Below are positions 1 to 6,828 of a DNA stretch of 22,790 bases, piece by piece. The stretch is taken from contig DJFY01000120.1 in the NCBI GenBank assembly GCA_002431545.1, positions 6,014-28,803 on the forward strand, read 5' to 3'. A program made the position numbers and the translations under genes. The notes under the pieces were generated by a model. That model was not told where the DNA came from. It saw only the letters and a program-made list of their open reading frames with translations, and made no database searches. The stretch comes from Cellvibrionales bacterium UBA5860 (GTDB lineage: Bacteria; Pseudomonadota; Gammaproteobacteria; Pseudomonadales; Porticoccaceae). How positions within the stretch are numbered: position 1 is the stretch's first letter; each line of letters begins with the position of its first letter.

Positions 1-681
1 TCGATAATCACGCAGGCGCTGACTTACGCGCTAATGCTGGCTTTCTTCCGCAATGACATGGGTTTTGGCGGCAATAACGGCCTCACCGACTTCAAGGATA
101 TTCTCGGCTTCAGCCTGCAGGCCGATTCCACCAAGGTGGCGTTGTTCGTAGGTTCGGGTCTGGCGTTGATTGGCGGCTATTTGTTGTGCCGGGCGGTGGT
201 GTCGTCAAAGCTGGGCCGGGTATTGGTGTCGATTCGAGACGCCGAGAGCCGCACGCGGTTTATTGGCTACCGCGTAGAGCACTACAAGTTATTCGTGTTC
301 GTCCTGAGTGCCATGTTGGCCGGTGTTGCCGGTGCTTTTTACGTGCCCCAGGTAGGTATTATCAATCCGGGTGAATTCGCGCCGATTAACTCCATCGAGA
401 TCATTATCTGGGTCGCTGTTGGCGGCCGGGGTTTCCTGTTTGGCGCGGTACTCGGTGCGATACTGGTGAATTACGGCAAAACTTGGTTTACCGGAGCTTT
501 CCCGGAAGTCTGGTTATTTATGCTGGGTGGTTTGTTCGTTGTCTCGACTCTGTTTTTGCCGCGAGGCGTGGTTGGCTTGTTAGAGCGGCGCGCTCGGCCC
601 GCGGGGGACGACACATCCGGGCCTGAGTCGTCAAATACGGCAGACTCCGAGGACAGCGCTCGGCCCCAGGAGGCCCTGTAA
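1..681 (+). CDS. urtC: Urea ABC transporter permease UrtC (3' part, cut by window start)
   Basis: Inner-membrane permease of the UrtABCDE urea importer, related to LivM-type branched-chain amino acid permeases. The open frame runs in from base 1 and ends at TAA 679-681, leaving about 226 visible residues. The stretch containing FFRNDMGFGGNNGLTDFKDI is typical of UrtC. It is followed by hydrophobic membrane segments and the permease coupling region (LVSIRDAESRTRFIGYRVEHYK). The last 35 or so residues are polar, rich in Ser, Asp, Glu and Arg, and probably form a cytoplasmic tail. The stop overlaps the urtD start (TAATG), so the two genes are co-transcribed and probably translationally coupled. 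The two downstream ATPases identify the transporter as the urea type rather than a generic Liv system. The N-terminal part and the urtA/urtB genes lie outside the window. Confidence 0.93.
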   Translation, partial: SIITQALTYALMLAFFRNDMGFGGNNGLTDFKDILGFSLQADSTKVALFVGSGLALIGGYLLCRAVVSSKLGRVLVSIRDAESRTRFIGYRVEHYKLFVFVLSAMLAGVAGAFYVPQVGIINPGEFAPINSIEIIIWVAVGGRGFLFGAVLGAILVNYGKTWFTGAFPEVWLFMLGGLFVVSTLFLPRGVVGLLERRARPAGDDTSGPESSNTADSEDSARPQEAL

Positions 682-1439
682 TGGAAGCCGGTCGGCATAT
701 CCCCAGCAATATCCTCTACATGGACAACATCACAGTGTCCTTCGACGGGTTCAAGGCGCTCAATGCTTTGTCTCTGGTGGTGGCGCCGGGTGAACTAAGG
801 GCCATTATCGGCCCCAACGGCGCCGGCAAGACCACGATGATGGACGTCATTACCGGCAAAGTTAGACCGGACAGTGGCGAAGTGTTTTTTCGGGACACCA
901 TTGATTTGACGCAGCACGATGAGGCCGAGATCGCTAACCTGGGTATTGGCAGGAAGTTTCAAAAACCCACGGTGATAGAAAGCCTGAGCGTTGCGGAGAA
1001 CCTCGATCTGGCCATCGCCGGAGAACGCGGTGTGTTCGCGACGTTGTTTTCGAGCCAGAGCAGCGAGCAGCGGGCACGTATCGATGAAATCGTGGAGTTG
1101 GTCGGCCTCGCTGACAAGCGCCGGGATCTGGCGGGTTCCCTGTCCCACGGGCAAAAACAGTGGCTGGAGATCGGCATGCTGATTATTCAGGAGCCGGAAC
1201 TGATGCTGGTCGATGAGCCGGCGGCGGGTATGACCGATCACGAGACCGAACTGACGGCGCAATTGCTCAGGGATATCAGCGGCGAGCGCTCGGTGGTGGT
1301 GGTCGAGCACGATATGGAATTTATCAAGGCCCTGGATTGTCACGTCACCGTCCTGCACGAAGGGCATCAGTTGGCAGAGGGCTCGCTTGAGCGGGTGCAG
1401 GCCGACGAGCGTGTCATCGAAGTCTACCTGGGGCGCTGA
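681..1439 (+). CDS. urtD: Urea ABC transporter ATP-binding protein UrtD
   Basis: One of the two cytoplasmic ATPases (LivG-like) that power UrtBC urea import. The protein has 252 residues, a normal family length. The Walker A motif GPNGAGKT lies at about residues 44-51. The ABC signature appears as LSHGQKQWLEIG, with H in place of the more usual G, as is common in this branch. Walker B is LMLVDEPAAGM and the switch His is in VVVEHDMEF. The ATG at 681 overlaps the urtC stop and has an AGGAGG ribosome site at 668-673, seven bases upstream. A second in-frame ATG at 720 would remove a poorly conserved leader but has no comparable ribosome site. The gene is followed after two bases by urtE. Confidence 0.95.
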   Translation: MEAGRHIPSNILYMDNITVSFDGFKALNALSLVVAPGELRAIIGPNGAGKTTMMDVITGKVRPDSGEVFFRDTIDLTQHDEAEIANLGIGRKFQKPTVIESLSVAENLDLAIAGERGVFATLFSSQSSEQRARIDEIVELVGLADKRRDLAGSLSHGQKQWLEIGMLIIQEPELMLVDEPAAGMTDHETELTAQLLRDISGERSVVVVEHDMEFIKALDCHVTVLHEGHQLAEGSLERVQADERVIEVYLGR

Positions 1440-1441
1440 GT

Positions 1442-2137
1442 ATGCTGGAGATACGCGATATCGATGTCTTTTACGGCGCCAGTCAGGCGCTGCGCAAAAT
1501 ATCTTTCAGTGCCGATAAGGGCAGGGTGGCCTGTGTCATGGGCCGCAACGGTGTTGGTAAGACGACGTTGATGCGCGCTGTGGCCGGGCAGCAGGCGGTT
1601 CGTTCCGGCGGGGTTTTCTGGGAAGGAGAAAATATCAGCAAGCTGGCACCGCACGAGCGGGCTCGCCGGGGTATTGCCTATGTCCCCCAGGGGCGGGACG
1701 TATTTTCTCAACTGACGGTGCTGGAAAACCTGAAGACTGGTTTTGCGGTGCTGCCTCGGGCCGGGCGCCATATTCCCGACGAAGTGTTCGAGCTGTTTCC
1801 GGTGCTCCGACAGATGCTCAAGCGTCGCGGCGGCGATTTGTCAGGGGGCCAGCAGCAGCAACTGGCTATCGGGCGGGCTCTGGTGACGCGGCCTCGTTTG
1901 CTTATCCTGGATGAACCTACCGAGGGCATTCAGCCCTCCATCATCAAAGATATCCAGCGGGTGATCGCGCTGCTGCGCGATCGTGGCGATATGGCAATCC
2001 TGCTGGTAGAGCAGTACTTTGAATTCGCCCGTGACCTTGCCGACAACTACCTGGTAATGGATCGTGGCGAGGAGGTTCTCTCTGGCCTGGGCGCCGACAT
2101 GGTCGAAGCCGAAGTGCGCCGTTATATCGCGGTTTAA
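1442..2137 (+). CDS. urtE: Urea ABC transporter ATP-binding protein UrtE
   Basis: Second ATPase (LivF-like) of the urea importer. It pairs with UrtD under the UrtB/UrtC membrane channel. The protein has 231 residues. The Walker A motif GRNGVGKT is at residues 34-41, the ABC signature is LSGGQQQQLAIGRAL, and Walker B plus D-loop is LLILDEPTEGIQP. The H-loop position appears as LLVEQYFEFA, with Gln instead of His, as is usual in LivF/UrtE proteins. The start lies two bases after the urtD stop, so this is the last gene of a tight urt operon. No accessory urt gene or urease gene follows on this side. An imperfect stem at 2146-2172 follows the stop, but without a U-tract. Confidence 0.95.
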   Translation: MLEIRDIDVFYGASQALRKISFSADKGRVACVMGRNGVGKTTLMRAVAGQQAVRSGGVFWEGENISKLAPHERARRGIAYVPQGRDVFSQLTVLENLKTGFAVLPRAGRHIPDEVFELFPVLRQMLKRRGGDLSGGQQQQLAIGRALVTRPRLLILDEPTEGIQPSIIKDIQRVIALLRDRGDMAILLVEQYFEFARDLADNYLVMDRGEEVLSGLGADMVEAEVRRYIAV

Positions 2138-2145
2138 AAATAAGA

Positions 2146-2172
2146 AGCCGGCGTTTGCCCGATACGCTGGCT
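2146..2172 (+). other. Imperfect hairpin after urtE, possible weak terminator
   Basis: AGCCGGCGT at 2146-2154 pairs with ACGCTGGCT at 2164-2172, nine pairs including one G-U, around a nine-base loop. It begins eight bases after the urtE stop. No run of T follows, so it is at best a factor-dependent end or an mRNA 3' stabilising stem. Confidence 0.3.
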
Positions 2173-2276
2173 GGATTTCCGAACAGCCACGCGTGTAAAG
2201 AATTGCGGGTCGATATAACAATCATTAGTATGCTGCGCCGAGTGTTCAGCACCCACCGGATAATTTGGATATTTCT

Positions 2277-3266
2277 ATGAGATCGATCAAGCGATATACA
2301 GGGCGTGGACTGGTTGGCGTCGCGTTGGCTTTCAGTTTTGCGTTAACTTGCGCGGCGGAAACGCTGCACGTGGCCGCGGGCAAGACGCGTGAATTGGGAT
2401 CGGGCTATGCCGACAGGGTCTTCGACGAACTGATTCTCGAAGACAACGCGACGCTGATTCTCTCCAGCGAAGTGAAAGACTGGAGCCTGGAGGCGCGTTC
2501 CGCAAAGTTTGGCCGAAAATCCAGGATTGTTGCTCTTGGCGTGGAAGGTGCCCGGGGTGCTGACGGGAATTCGGCGACGGGTAAACCAGGGGCATGCCGC
2601 AATGGTGAGTCCGGAGGTCACGCCGCCCACGGGATTCGCGGTGGAGATGGTGCGTCCCTGACATTACGCGTCGGTATCGCGCAGTTGAATTCCCTGGACA
2701 TCGACGTTCGCGGCGGTCGAGGCGGCGACGGCGGTGATGGCGGTACAGGGCAGCAGGGCGGTGTCGCGGAAAAATGCCCGGGCGGTGACGGGGGCGACGG
2801 TGGTGACGGTGGCGATGGCGGTGACGGCGGCAATGGGGGCAACGTTCGTATTTACTATAGCTTACTGGAGGAAAGTGGCTTAAAAACCCTGGGTAAGCGC
2901 ATCACTGCCATGACTGCTCCGGGTCAGGGTGGTCGGGCCGGACAGGGCGGACCGGGTGGTGAAGGTAAAGGTGGTCATTACGTCAACATGCGGACACTAA
3001 CCGGTAATCGTAAATGGGTGCCCGGTGGCGACGATGGCAAAACCGGCAGGCCCGGCAAGCAGGGGCGCTTGGGTGTTAAAGGTCAGGTGCTGGTCGAGCG
3101 AGACTTAAACCGGCGTATCGATGAGTTGATCAGGCAGCAACGCGAGCCGCGACCGGGACGGCAGGCGGAGCGAAGCCAGGTGGCACCGAGTCGGCTGGAC
3201 ATCATGGAGCAGCGCCAGCAGGAGATTCTTGAGCGCCTGCAGCGCATCGAGGAGCGGCTCCGATAA
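2277..3266 (+). CDS. Exported glycine-rich, collagen-like protein with C-terminal coiled coil
   Basis: I do not recognise a named family. ATG 2277 gives 329 residues; an in-frame TTG at 2265 would add four. Residues 1-27 or so form a signal peptide: basic start (MRSIKRYTGRG), hydrophobic core, cleavage probably in TCAA-ET. The next 70 residues have an alternating hydrophobic pattern (DELILEDNATLILSS) suggestive of beta structure. From about residue 85 the protein is very rich in Gly, with GxxG triplets peaking in a perfect run of GGD/GGN triplets (DNA 2781-2838) that may form collagen-like or Asp-rich calcium-binding structure. A second Gly-rich patch follows a short ordered insert. The last 45 residues are highly charged with heptad spacing (MEQRQQEILERLQRIEERL), a likely coiled coil for oligomerisation. 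The location is probably periplasm or cell surface. The gene stands alone between urtE and torF. Confidence 0.75.
   Translation: MRSIKRYTGRGLVGVALAFSFALTCAAETLHVAAGKTRELGSGYADRVFDELILEDNATLILSSEVKDWSLEARSAKFGRKSRIVALGVEGARGADGNSATGKPGACRNGESGGHAAHGIRGGDGASLTLRVGIAQLNSLDIDVRGGRGGDGGDGGTGQQGGVAEKCPGGDGGDGGDGGDGGDGGNGGNVRIYYSLLEESGLKTLGKRITAMTAPGQGGRAGQGGPGGEGKGGHYVNMRTLTGNRKWVPGGDDGKTGRPGKQGRLGVKGQVLVERDLNRRIDELIRQQREPRPGRQAERSQVAPSRLDIMEQRQQEILERLQRIEERLR
2781..2838 (+). repeat. In-frame GGN-GGN-GAY triplet repeat
   Basis: Low-complexity DNA of tandem nine-base units of the form GGT/C-GGC/T-GAC/T, coding Gly-Gly-Asp (last units Gly-Gly-Asn). Synonymous third positions vary between units, so the repeat is an old coding repeat rather than a recent slippage tract. 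Confidence 0.7.
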
Positions 3267-3290
3267 TATTCACCCGAACATTCTAAAGAA

Positions 3291-3323
3291 GGTTCTACCC
3301 GAGTCTCAGGCTCGGATAGAACC
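3291..3323. repeat. Long inverted repeat after the glycine-rich gene
   Basis: GGTTCTACCCGAG (3291-3303) and CTCGGATAGAACC (3311-3323) form a 13-base-pair stem with one mismatch and a seven-base loop. It starts 24 bases after the stop at 3266. No T-run follows, so a simple intrinsic terminator is not supported. It may act as a 3' stem for the upstream mRNA. The whole 308-base gap 3267-3574 contains this stem, an AT-rich stretch at 3355-3480 and the torF promoter elements. Confidence 0.5.
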
Positions 3324-3373
3324 CCTGTCTATGCCCTGTTATGGGGCGACTTGTCAAAATCAAATAGGGAAAT

Positions 3374-3411
3374 TGTAGTTTATTGGTGCATTGGCGCACC
3401 TAATAAATGCG
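3374..3411 (+). promoter_or_regulatory. Two NtrC-like binding sites upstream of torF
   Basis: Compared with the NtrC consensus TGCACCA-N3-TGGTGCA, 3374-3390 has a perfect right half (TGGTGCA, 3384-3390) and a poor left half, 10 of 14 bases. 3395-3411 (CGCACCT-N3-AAATGCG) matches 8 of 14. The centres are 21 bases apart, two helical turns. They lie about 106 and 127 bases upstream of the start expected from the sigma-54 element at 3483, a normal enhancer distance. A separate 7-base inverted repeat, TGGCGCA/TGCGCCA (3392-3414), overlaps the second site. Confidence 0.45.
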
Positions 3412-3482
3412 CCAGGGAACCACAACTTAATAAAATACTTTAAATTAGCTCTCCAAATTGCCAAAAATAACGTATAATTAAT

Positions 3483-3498
3483 TGGCACGACTTGTGCA
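3483..3498 (+). promoter_or_regulatory. Sigma-54 (RpoN) promoter of torF
   Basis: TGGCACG-N4-GTGCA matches the -24/-12 consensus TGGCACG-N4-TTGCW with one mismatch and exact GG-N10-GC spacing. The expected transcription start is near 3509, giving a 66-base leader before the torF ATG at 3575. Confidence 0.75.
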
Positions 3499-3574
3499 GA
3501 TCCGTCGTCAAGGCTGGTGAGCGTTTCTCCGGACCTTGAAAAGCACAATTGAACTTAAGAGAGGGAAAAAGAGA

Positions 3575-4309
3575 ATGATATCTAAAACGATGAGCAGAAT
3601 ACGTAGTGGTGCGGTGGCGGCACTTGTTGCTGGTGCTGCCTCGGTGTCTGTCGCTCCTGCTGTTGCCGGAGAGATGGAAGTTAACGCATCCGCTGCTGTG
3701 GCTAACATGTATCTGTGGCGGGGCCTGGACCTCGGCGACGGCAGTGCCGCGGTATCCGGTGATCTGGTAGTCAGCAAAGCGGGTGCTTATGCCGGTATCT
3801 GGGTAAGCAGCGGTGACGATGCCCTGGGTAACGAGTACGACTACTTTGTTGGCTATGGTGGGGAAGCCGGCGATTTCTCCTACGATCTCAGCCTGTGGAA
3901 CTACAACTACTCAGACAATGGTCTCGCTGGGGCCGGTTTCGATATGTCGGACGATACAACGGGTGAGTTGAGTGAAGTTATCCTTACCCTCGGTTACGGT
4001 GGCGTCAGCTTCTCCTACTACGACAACATAGCGGGCGGCTCCGGTTATACCTATATGACTCTGAGCGGTGGTATCGGCAAATTCAGTGCGACTGTAGGTC
4101 ATCACGACTTCGATTTGCCGGGTGGCTCGACCGGTAACGACGACATGACGCACCTGGATATTTCCTATGCCTTTAACGACAACCTGTCGTTTACTGCGAG
4201 CAAGATCGTCGCCCAGGATTGTGACAAGGATGATGTGGGATGTAGCGGCACTTTCGACGAAGATGTTAAATTCGTTGTTGCCTACTCCCTGCCTATCGAA
4301 GTGATGTAA
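3575..4309 (+). CDS. torF: TorF-family putative porin (TIGR02001-type outer-membrane protein)
   Basis: Predicted outer-membrane beta-barrel of 244 residues. The ATG at 3575 has GAGGG at 3561-3565, nine bases upstream; an in-frame TTG at 3536 is less likely. A signal peptide with hydrophobic core ends at PAVAG-EMEV. The mature start (NASAAVANMYLWRGLDLGDGSAAVSGDL) is the family hallmark, and alternating hydrophobic/polar strands rich in Gly, Tyr and Ser follow. The chain ends in Met rather than the usual aromatic residue. From memory, in many gammaproteobacteria this family sits next to glnK-amtB. Here it is alone but has its own sigma-54 promoter and NtrC-like sites, so a role in passage of small nitrogen compounds across the outer membrane during nitrogen limitation is a fair inference. 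The substrate is not known from sequence. Confidence 0.85.
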   Translation: MISKTMSRIRSGAVAALVAGAASVSVAPAVAGEMEVNASAAVANMYLWRGLDLGDGSAAVSGDLVVSKAGAYAGIWVSSGDDALGNEYDYFVGYGGEAGDFSYDLSLWNYNYSDNGLAGAGFDMSDDTTGELSEVILTLGYGGVSFSYYDNIAGGSGYTYMTLSGGIGKFSATVGHHDFDLPGGSTGNDDMTHLDISYAFNDNLSFTASKIVAQDCDKDDVGCSGTFDEDVKFVVAYSLPIEVM

Positions 4310-4323
4310 ATTCACTTCACTGG

Positions 4324-4353
4324 AAAAACGCCGACTTTGTCGGCGTTTTTTTT
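4324..4353. terminator. Bidirectional intrinsic terminator between torF and the VWA gene
   Basis: CGCCGAC (4329-4335), loop TTT, GTCGGCG (4339-4345), flanked by A5 on the left and T8 on the right. It ends torF 15 bases after the stop. Read on the minus strand it also has a T5 tail, so it can serve the convergent VWA operon. Confidence 0.9.
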
Positions 4354-4376
4354 GCCCAGCCCATCTGGCTGCCTGA

Positions 4377-4412
4377 CAGGCCGGTGATATTGTTCAGGCC
4401 GGTGATATTGTT
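4377..4412. repeat. Perfect 18-base tandem duplication at the 3' end of the VWA gene
   Basis: CAGGCCGGTGATATTGTT occurs twice head to tail (4377-4394, 4395-4412), followed by a third CAG. The right copy touches the TGA stop of the minus-strand VWA gene (4414-4412). The duplication therefore lies just beyond the coding end and does not lengthen the protein. The identical copies suggest a recent event. Confidence 0.85.
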
Positions 4413-5800
4413 CAGATTGTCGCGGTGGCTGATTTCAACAGGTCGTCGAGCATTCGCTCGAGATGTACTAGCGTGTTACAGCAGCTCGCCAGATGGCAGT
4501 AGGGGCGGTACTTGTACATGACGGAGTCGCCGGTTTTCCAGAAGTTTTCCGGTTCCGGGTTGAGCCAGATGACGCGCTTGGCGCGCTGGTAGAGCAATTG
4601 CATCACTTCGCTGCGCGGTTCCAGGAAGTTGTTTCTCGCATCACCCAAAATAAGGACTGTGGTTTTGTTGTCGATGTCATCCATGCACTGGTCTTCGAGA
4701 TCGAGCAGGGTGGTACCATAATCCGACCCGCCCATACCGTAGTTGTCCATAATGACATCGATGGCCTGTTCGACCGGGTAACGTTCGAAAATGTCATTAA
4801 CGGGGATGAGATTGCCGGTAAAGACATAGCTGTCGATTCGATTCAAAACGTCGTTGAGGCTGTATACGAAAAGCAGCAGAAACCGGGCATAGGCCTGGAC
4901 TGATCCGCTGACATCGCACATGACCAGCAGTCGCGGCTTGTCGATAAACTTGGTTTTCCAATGGGTTTCGAAGAGCAGGCCGTCGTAGGCGGCATTGCTG
5001 CGCAGGGTTTTTCTGAAATCCAGTTGACCACGATTTTCCCGTTTCTTTTTCTTTGAATACTGCGTGCTAAGCCGCCTGGCCATTTTGCGCACAAGGTCGT
5101 GCATGATGTGAAAATCGCGTTGCTCGATATTCGACAACTTGGCGGCGCTCAGGTGTTCCTCCCGAAGATTCCGCGCGGTATTTTTGCCGTACATGGACAA
5201 TTGCTGCTCGACGAAATCGCGGACCTCCTCGGCAAGATAATCCTTGGCTTCGCGCAGGGCGTTGGCAAGTGCGACTCCGCCCGGGCAGTCGCCGTCACCC
5301 GCGCGGGCAATTTCATTTTGCAAATCGCGCAACCCCATTTTTTGCATGATCTGCTGGCTGTATAGACTTTTTTGTGTGAAGAACCAGATATCGGAGAGAC
5401 CGACTTCGCGCGCGGCCTTTTTCATCTCGGTGGCGAGGCTGGCTTTGTCGCGATCCAGCAACATTTTTGCCAGTGGCAGGTCGCCGTCATAGCCTTCCAT
5501 GGGAATGGGGTCGTCGGTGTTCGCCGATTCACTTTGTCTTTGCTCGTGCCCCATTTGTTCGATCGGCACCTGACCCATGCCAAAGGCATCGAATTTGAAA
5601 AACTGCTCGAAACACTCGGCCACTACATCCTGCTCGGTTTCCGACTTGGCCAGGCTCACCTGAAAGGCATTTTTCAGTATCTGGCGATCGCGAAAGCCCA
5701 CTAACTGAACACTACGACTGGTTTCGATGCTGTCCACGGGCGATATTTTTACGCCGGCCGCCCTGACTACTTTGTAGAAATCTTCCAATGTCTGCTGCAT
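4412..5800 (-). CDS. CoxE-type von Willebrand factor A domain protein, partner of MoxR ATPase
   Basis: A 462-residue cytoplasmic protein. The first 260 residues are helical and charged, with no recognised domain. The last 190 form a VWA fold of the CoxE/NorD/ViaA kind. The metal-ion site motif DxSxS is present as DVSGS (about residues 296-300), the downstream MIDAS Thr probably lies in GGSDYGTTLLD, and the third-loop Asp in LILGDARNN. The ATG at 5800 has AAAGG nine bases upstream. The gene follows the MoxR ATPase by 39 bases and is the last gene of the operon ACAD-like, MoxR, VWA. In known pairs (CoxD/CoxE, NorQ/NorD, CbbQ/CbbO, RavA/ViaA) the VWA protein bridges the ATPase to a client enzyme. 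The client here is not known. Confidence 0.85.
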   Translation of the reverse strand: MQQTLEDFYKVVRAAGVKISPVDSIETSRSVQLVGFRDRQILKNAFQVSLAKSETEQDVVAECFEQFFKFDAFGMGQVPIEQMGHEQRQSESANTDDPIPMEGYDGDLPLAKMLLDRDKASLATEMKKAAREVGLSDIWFFTQKSLYSQQIMQKMGLRDLQNEIARAGDGDCPGGVALANALREAKDYLAEEVRDFVEQQLSMYGKNTARNLREEHLSAAKLSNIEQRDFHIMHDLVRKMARRLSTQYSKKKKRENRGQLDFRKTLRSNAAYDGLLFETHWKTKFIDKPRLLVMCDVSGSVQAYARFLLLFVYSLNDVLNRIDSYVFTGNLIPVNDIFERYPVEQAIDVIMDNYGMGGSDYGTTLLDLEDQCMDDIDNKTTVLILGDARNNFLEPRSEVMQLLYQRAKRVIWLNPEPENFWKTGDSVMYKYRPYCHLASCCNTLVHLERMLDDLLKSATATI

Positions 5801-5839
5801 CGTGCAGTACCTTTGTTGCCGGGAGTGGTGCCGTGGGTC

Positions 5840-6790
5840 TCAGCCTGCTGAGCGTTTGTGTGCTTTGTTGATAAAGGTCATCGTGTGCTCGCGCATGGCT
5901 TCGATATCGGTTTCGAATTTTAGCAGGACGTTCAAAGTCTGCCTGACCAGTGCGGCGTCGAGGGCTTCGCTGTGCAGGAGGACCAGTGTTTTCGCCCAGT
6001 CTATGGTTTCCGAGATAGACGGTACTTTTTTCAGATCCAGTTCGCGCACACTTTGCACGAAGCTGACGATCTCCTTACGTAGCTGCTCGGATAATTCCGG
6101 CACCCGCGTCGCCAGAATTCTGCTTTCCAGTTTCTCGTCGGGGTAGGGCACGTAGAGATGCAGGCATCGGCGCTTGAGGGCGTCGCTGAGTTCGCGACTG
6201 TTGTTACTGGTTAAAAACACCAGGGGTTTGACGCGCGCGGCGATGGTGCCGAGCTCGGGAATGGAAACCTGAAAATCGGACAGTACTTCGAGCAGAAAGG
6301 CTTCAAACTCGTGGTCGGACTTGTCGACTTCATCGATCAGCAGGACGCATCCGGTGTCGTGATGCAAGGCCTGGTACAGAGGCCGTGGCTCGAGGAAACT
6401 CTCGGAAAAAAACAGATCTTCGTGGTCGTGAATCCTGTCCATAGATTGGCGCAGATCGGTAGCGCCGTCGAGCAACTCGCCCAGCTTGTCTTTTAGCAGC
6501 TGCGTATAGAGCAGTTGCTTGGCGTACTTCCACTCGTACAGCGCCTTGGCCTCATCCAGACCTTCGTAGCACTGTAACCTTACCAGCGGTACATCAAGGA
6601 TGCGCGCGGTCGTTTTCGCCAGTTCGGTTTTACCAACACCGGCCGGGCCTTCAACCATGACCGGTTTTTGCAGGTGATGCGCAATATATACGCAGGTGGC
6701 GATTTGTTCGCTGCAAATATAATCGGCGCTTTCCAGCCGGGATTTGATATCGTTAACGGATTGGAATTTGTCTCGGTATAGGGTTTTCAT
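5840..6790 (-). CDS. MoxR-family AAA+ ATPase
   Basis: A 316-residue AAA+ ATPase. Walker A GPAGVGKT is at residues 48-55, Walker B VLLIDE at 149-154, and sensor 1 appears as FLTSNNSREL. A downstream Arg-rich segment (DALKRRCLHLYVPYPD) is typical of MoxR proteins. It lacks a C-terminal extension of the RavA kind and resembles the CoxD/NorQ-like branch. The ATG at 6790 has an AGGTGA ribosome site about nine bases upstream. It sits 38 bases after the ACAD-like gene and 39 before the VWA gene, all on the minus strand. By family knowledge it should form a ring and remodel or activate a protein with help from the VWA partner. Confidence 0.9.
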   Translation of the reverse strand: MKTLYRDKFQSVNDIKSRLESADYICSEQIATCVYIAHHLQKPVMVEGPAGVGKTELAKTTARILDVPLVRLQCYEGLDEAKALYEWKYAKQLLYTQLLKDKLGELLDGATDLRQSMDRIHDHEDLFFSESFLEPRPLYQALHHDTGCVLLIDEVDKSDHEFEAFLLEVLSDFQVSIPELGTIAARVKPLVFLTSNNSRELSDALKRRCLHLYVPYPDEKLESRILATRVPELSEQLRKEIVSFVQSVRELDLKKVPSISETIDWAKTLVLLHSEALDAALVRQTLNVLLKFETDIEAMREHTMTFINKAHKRSAG

Positions 6791-6828
6791 AACTTCGAGT
6801 CACCTGGTAGATTTTTTTTGTTGGGCTC

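Noticed and set aside
2781..2838. Possible CRISPR or regulatory repeat array
   Set aside because: The periodicity is nine bases, in frame, and codes Gly-Gly-Asp; there are no spacers.
2332..2842. Minus-strand frames with Pro/Ser-rich products opposite the glycine-rich gene
   Set aside because: They are the complement of Gly-codon repeats, with no ribosome sites and no family resemblance.
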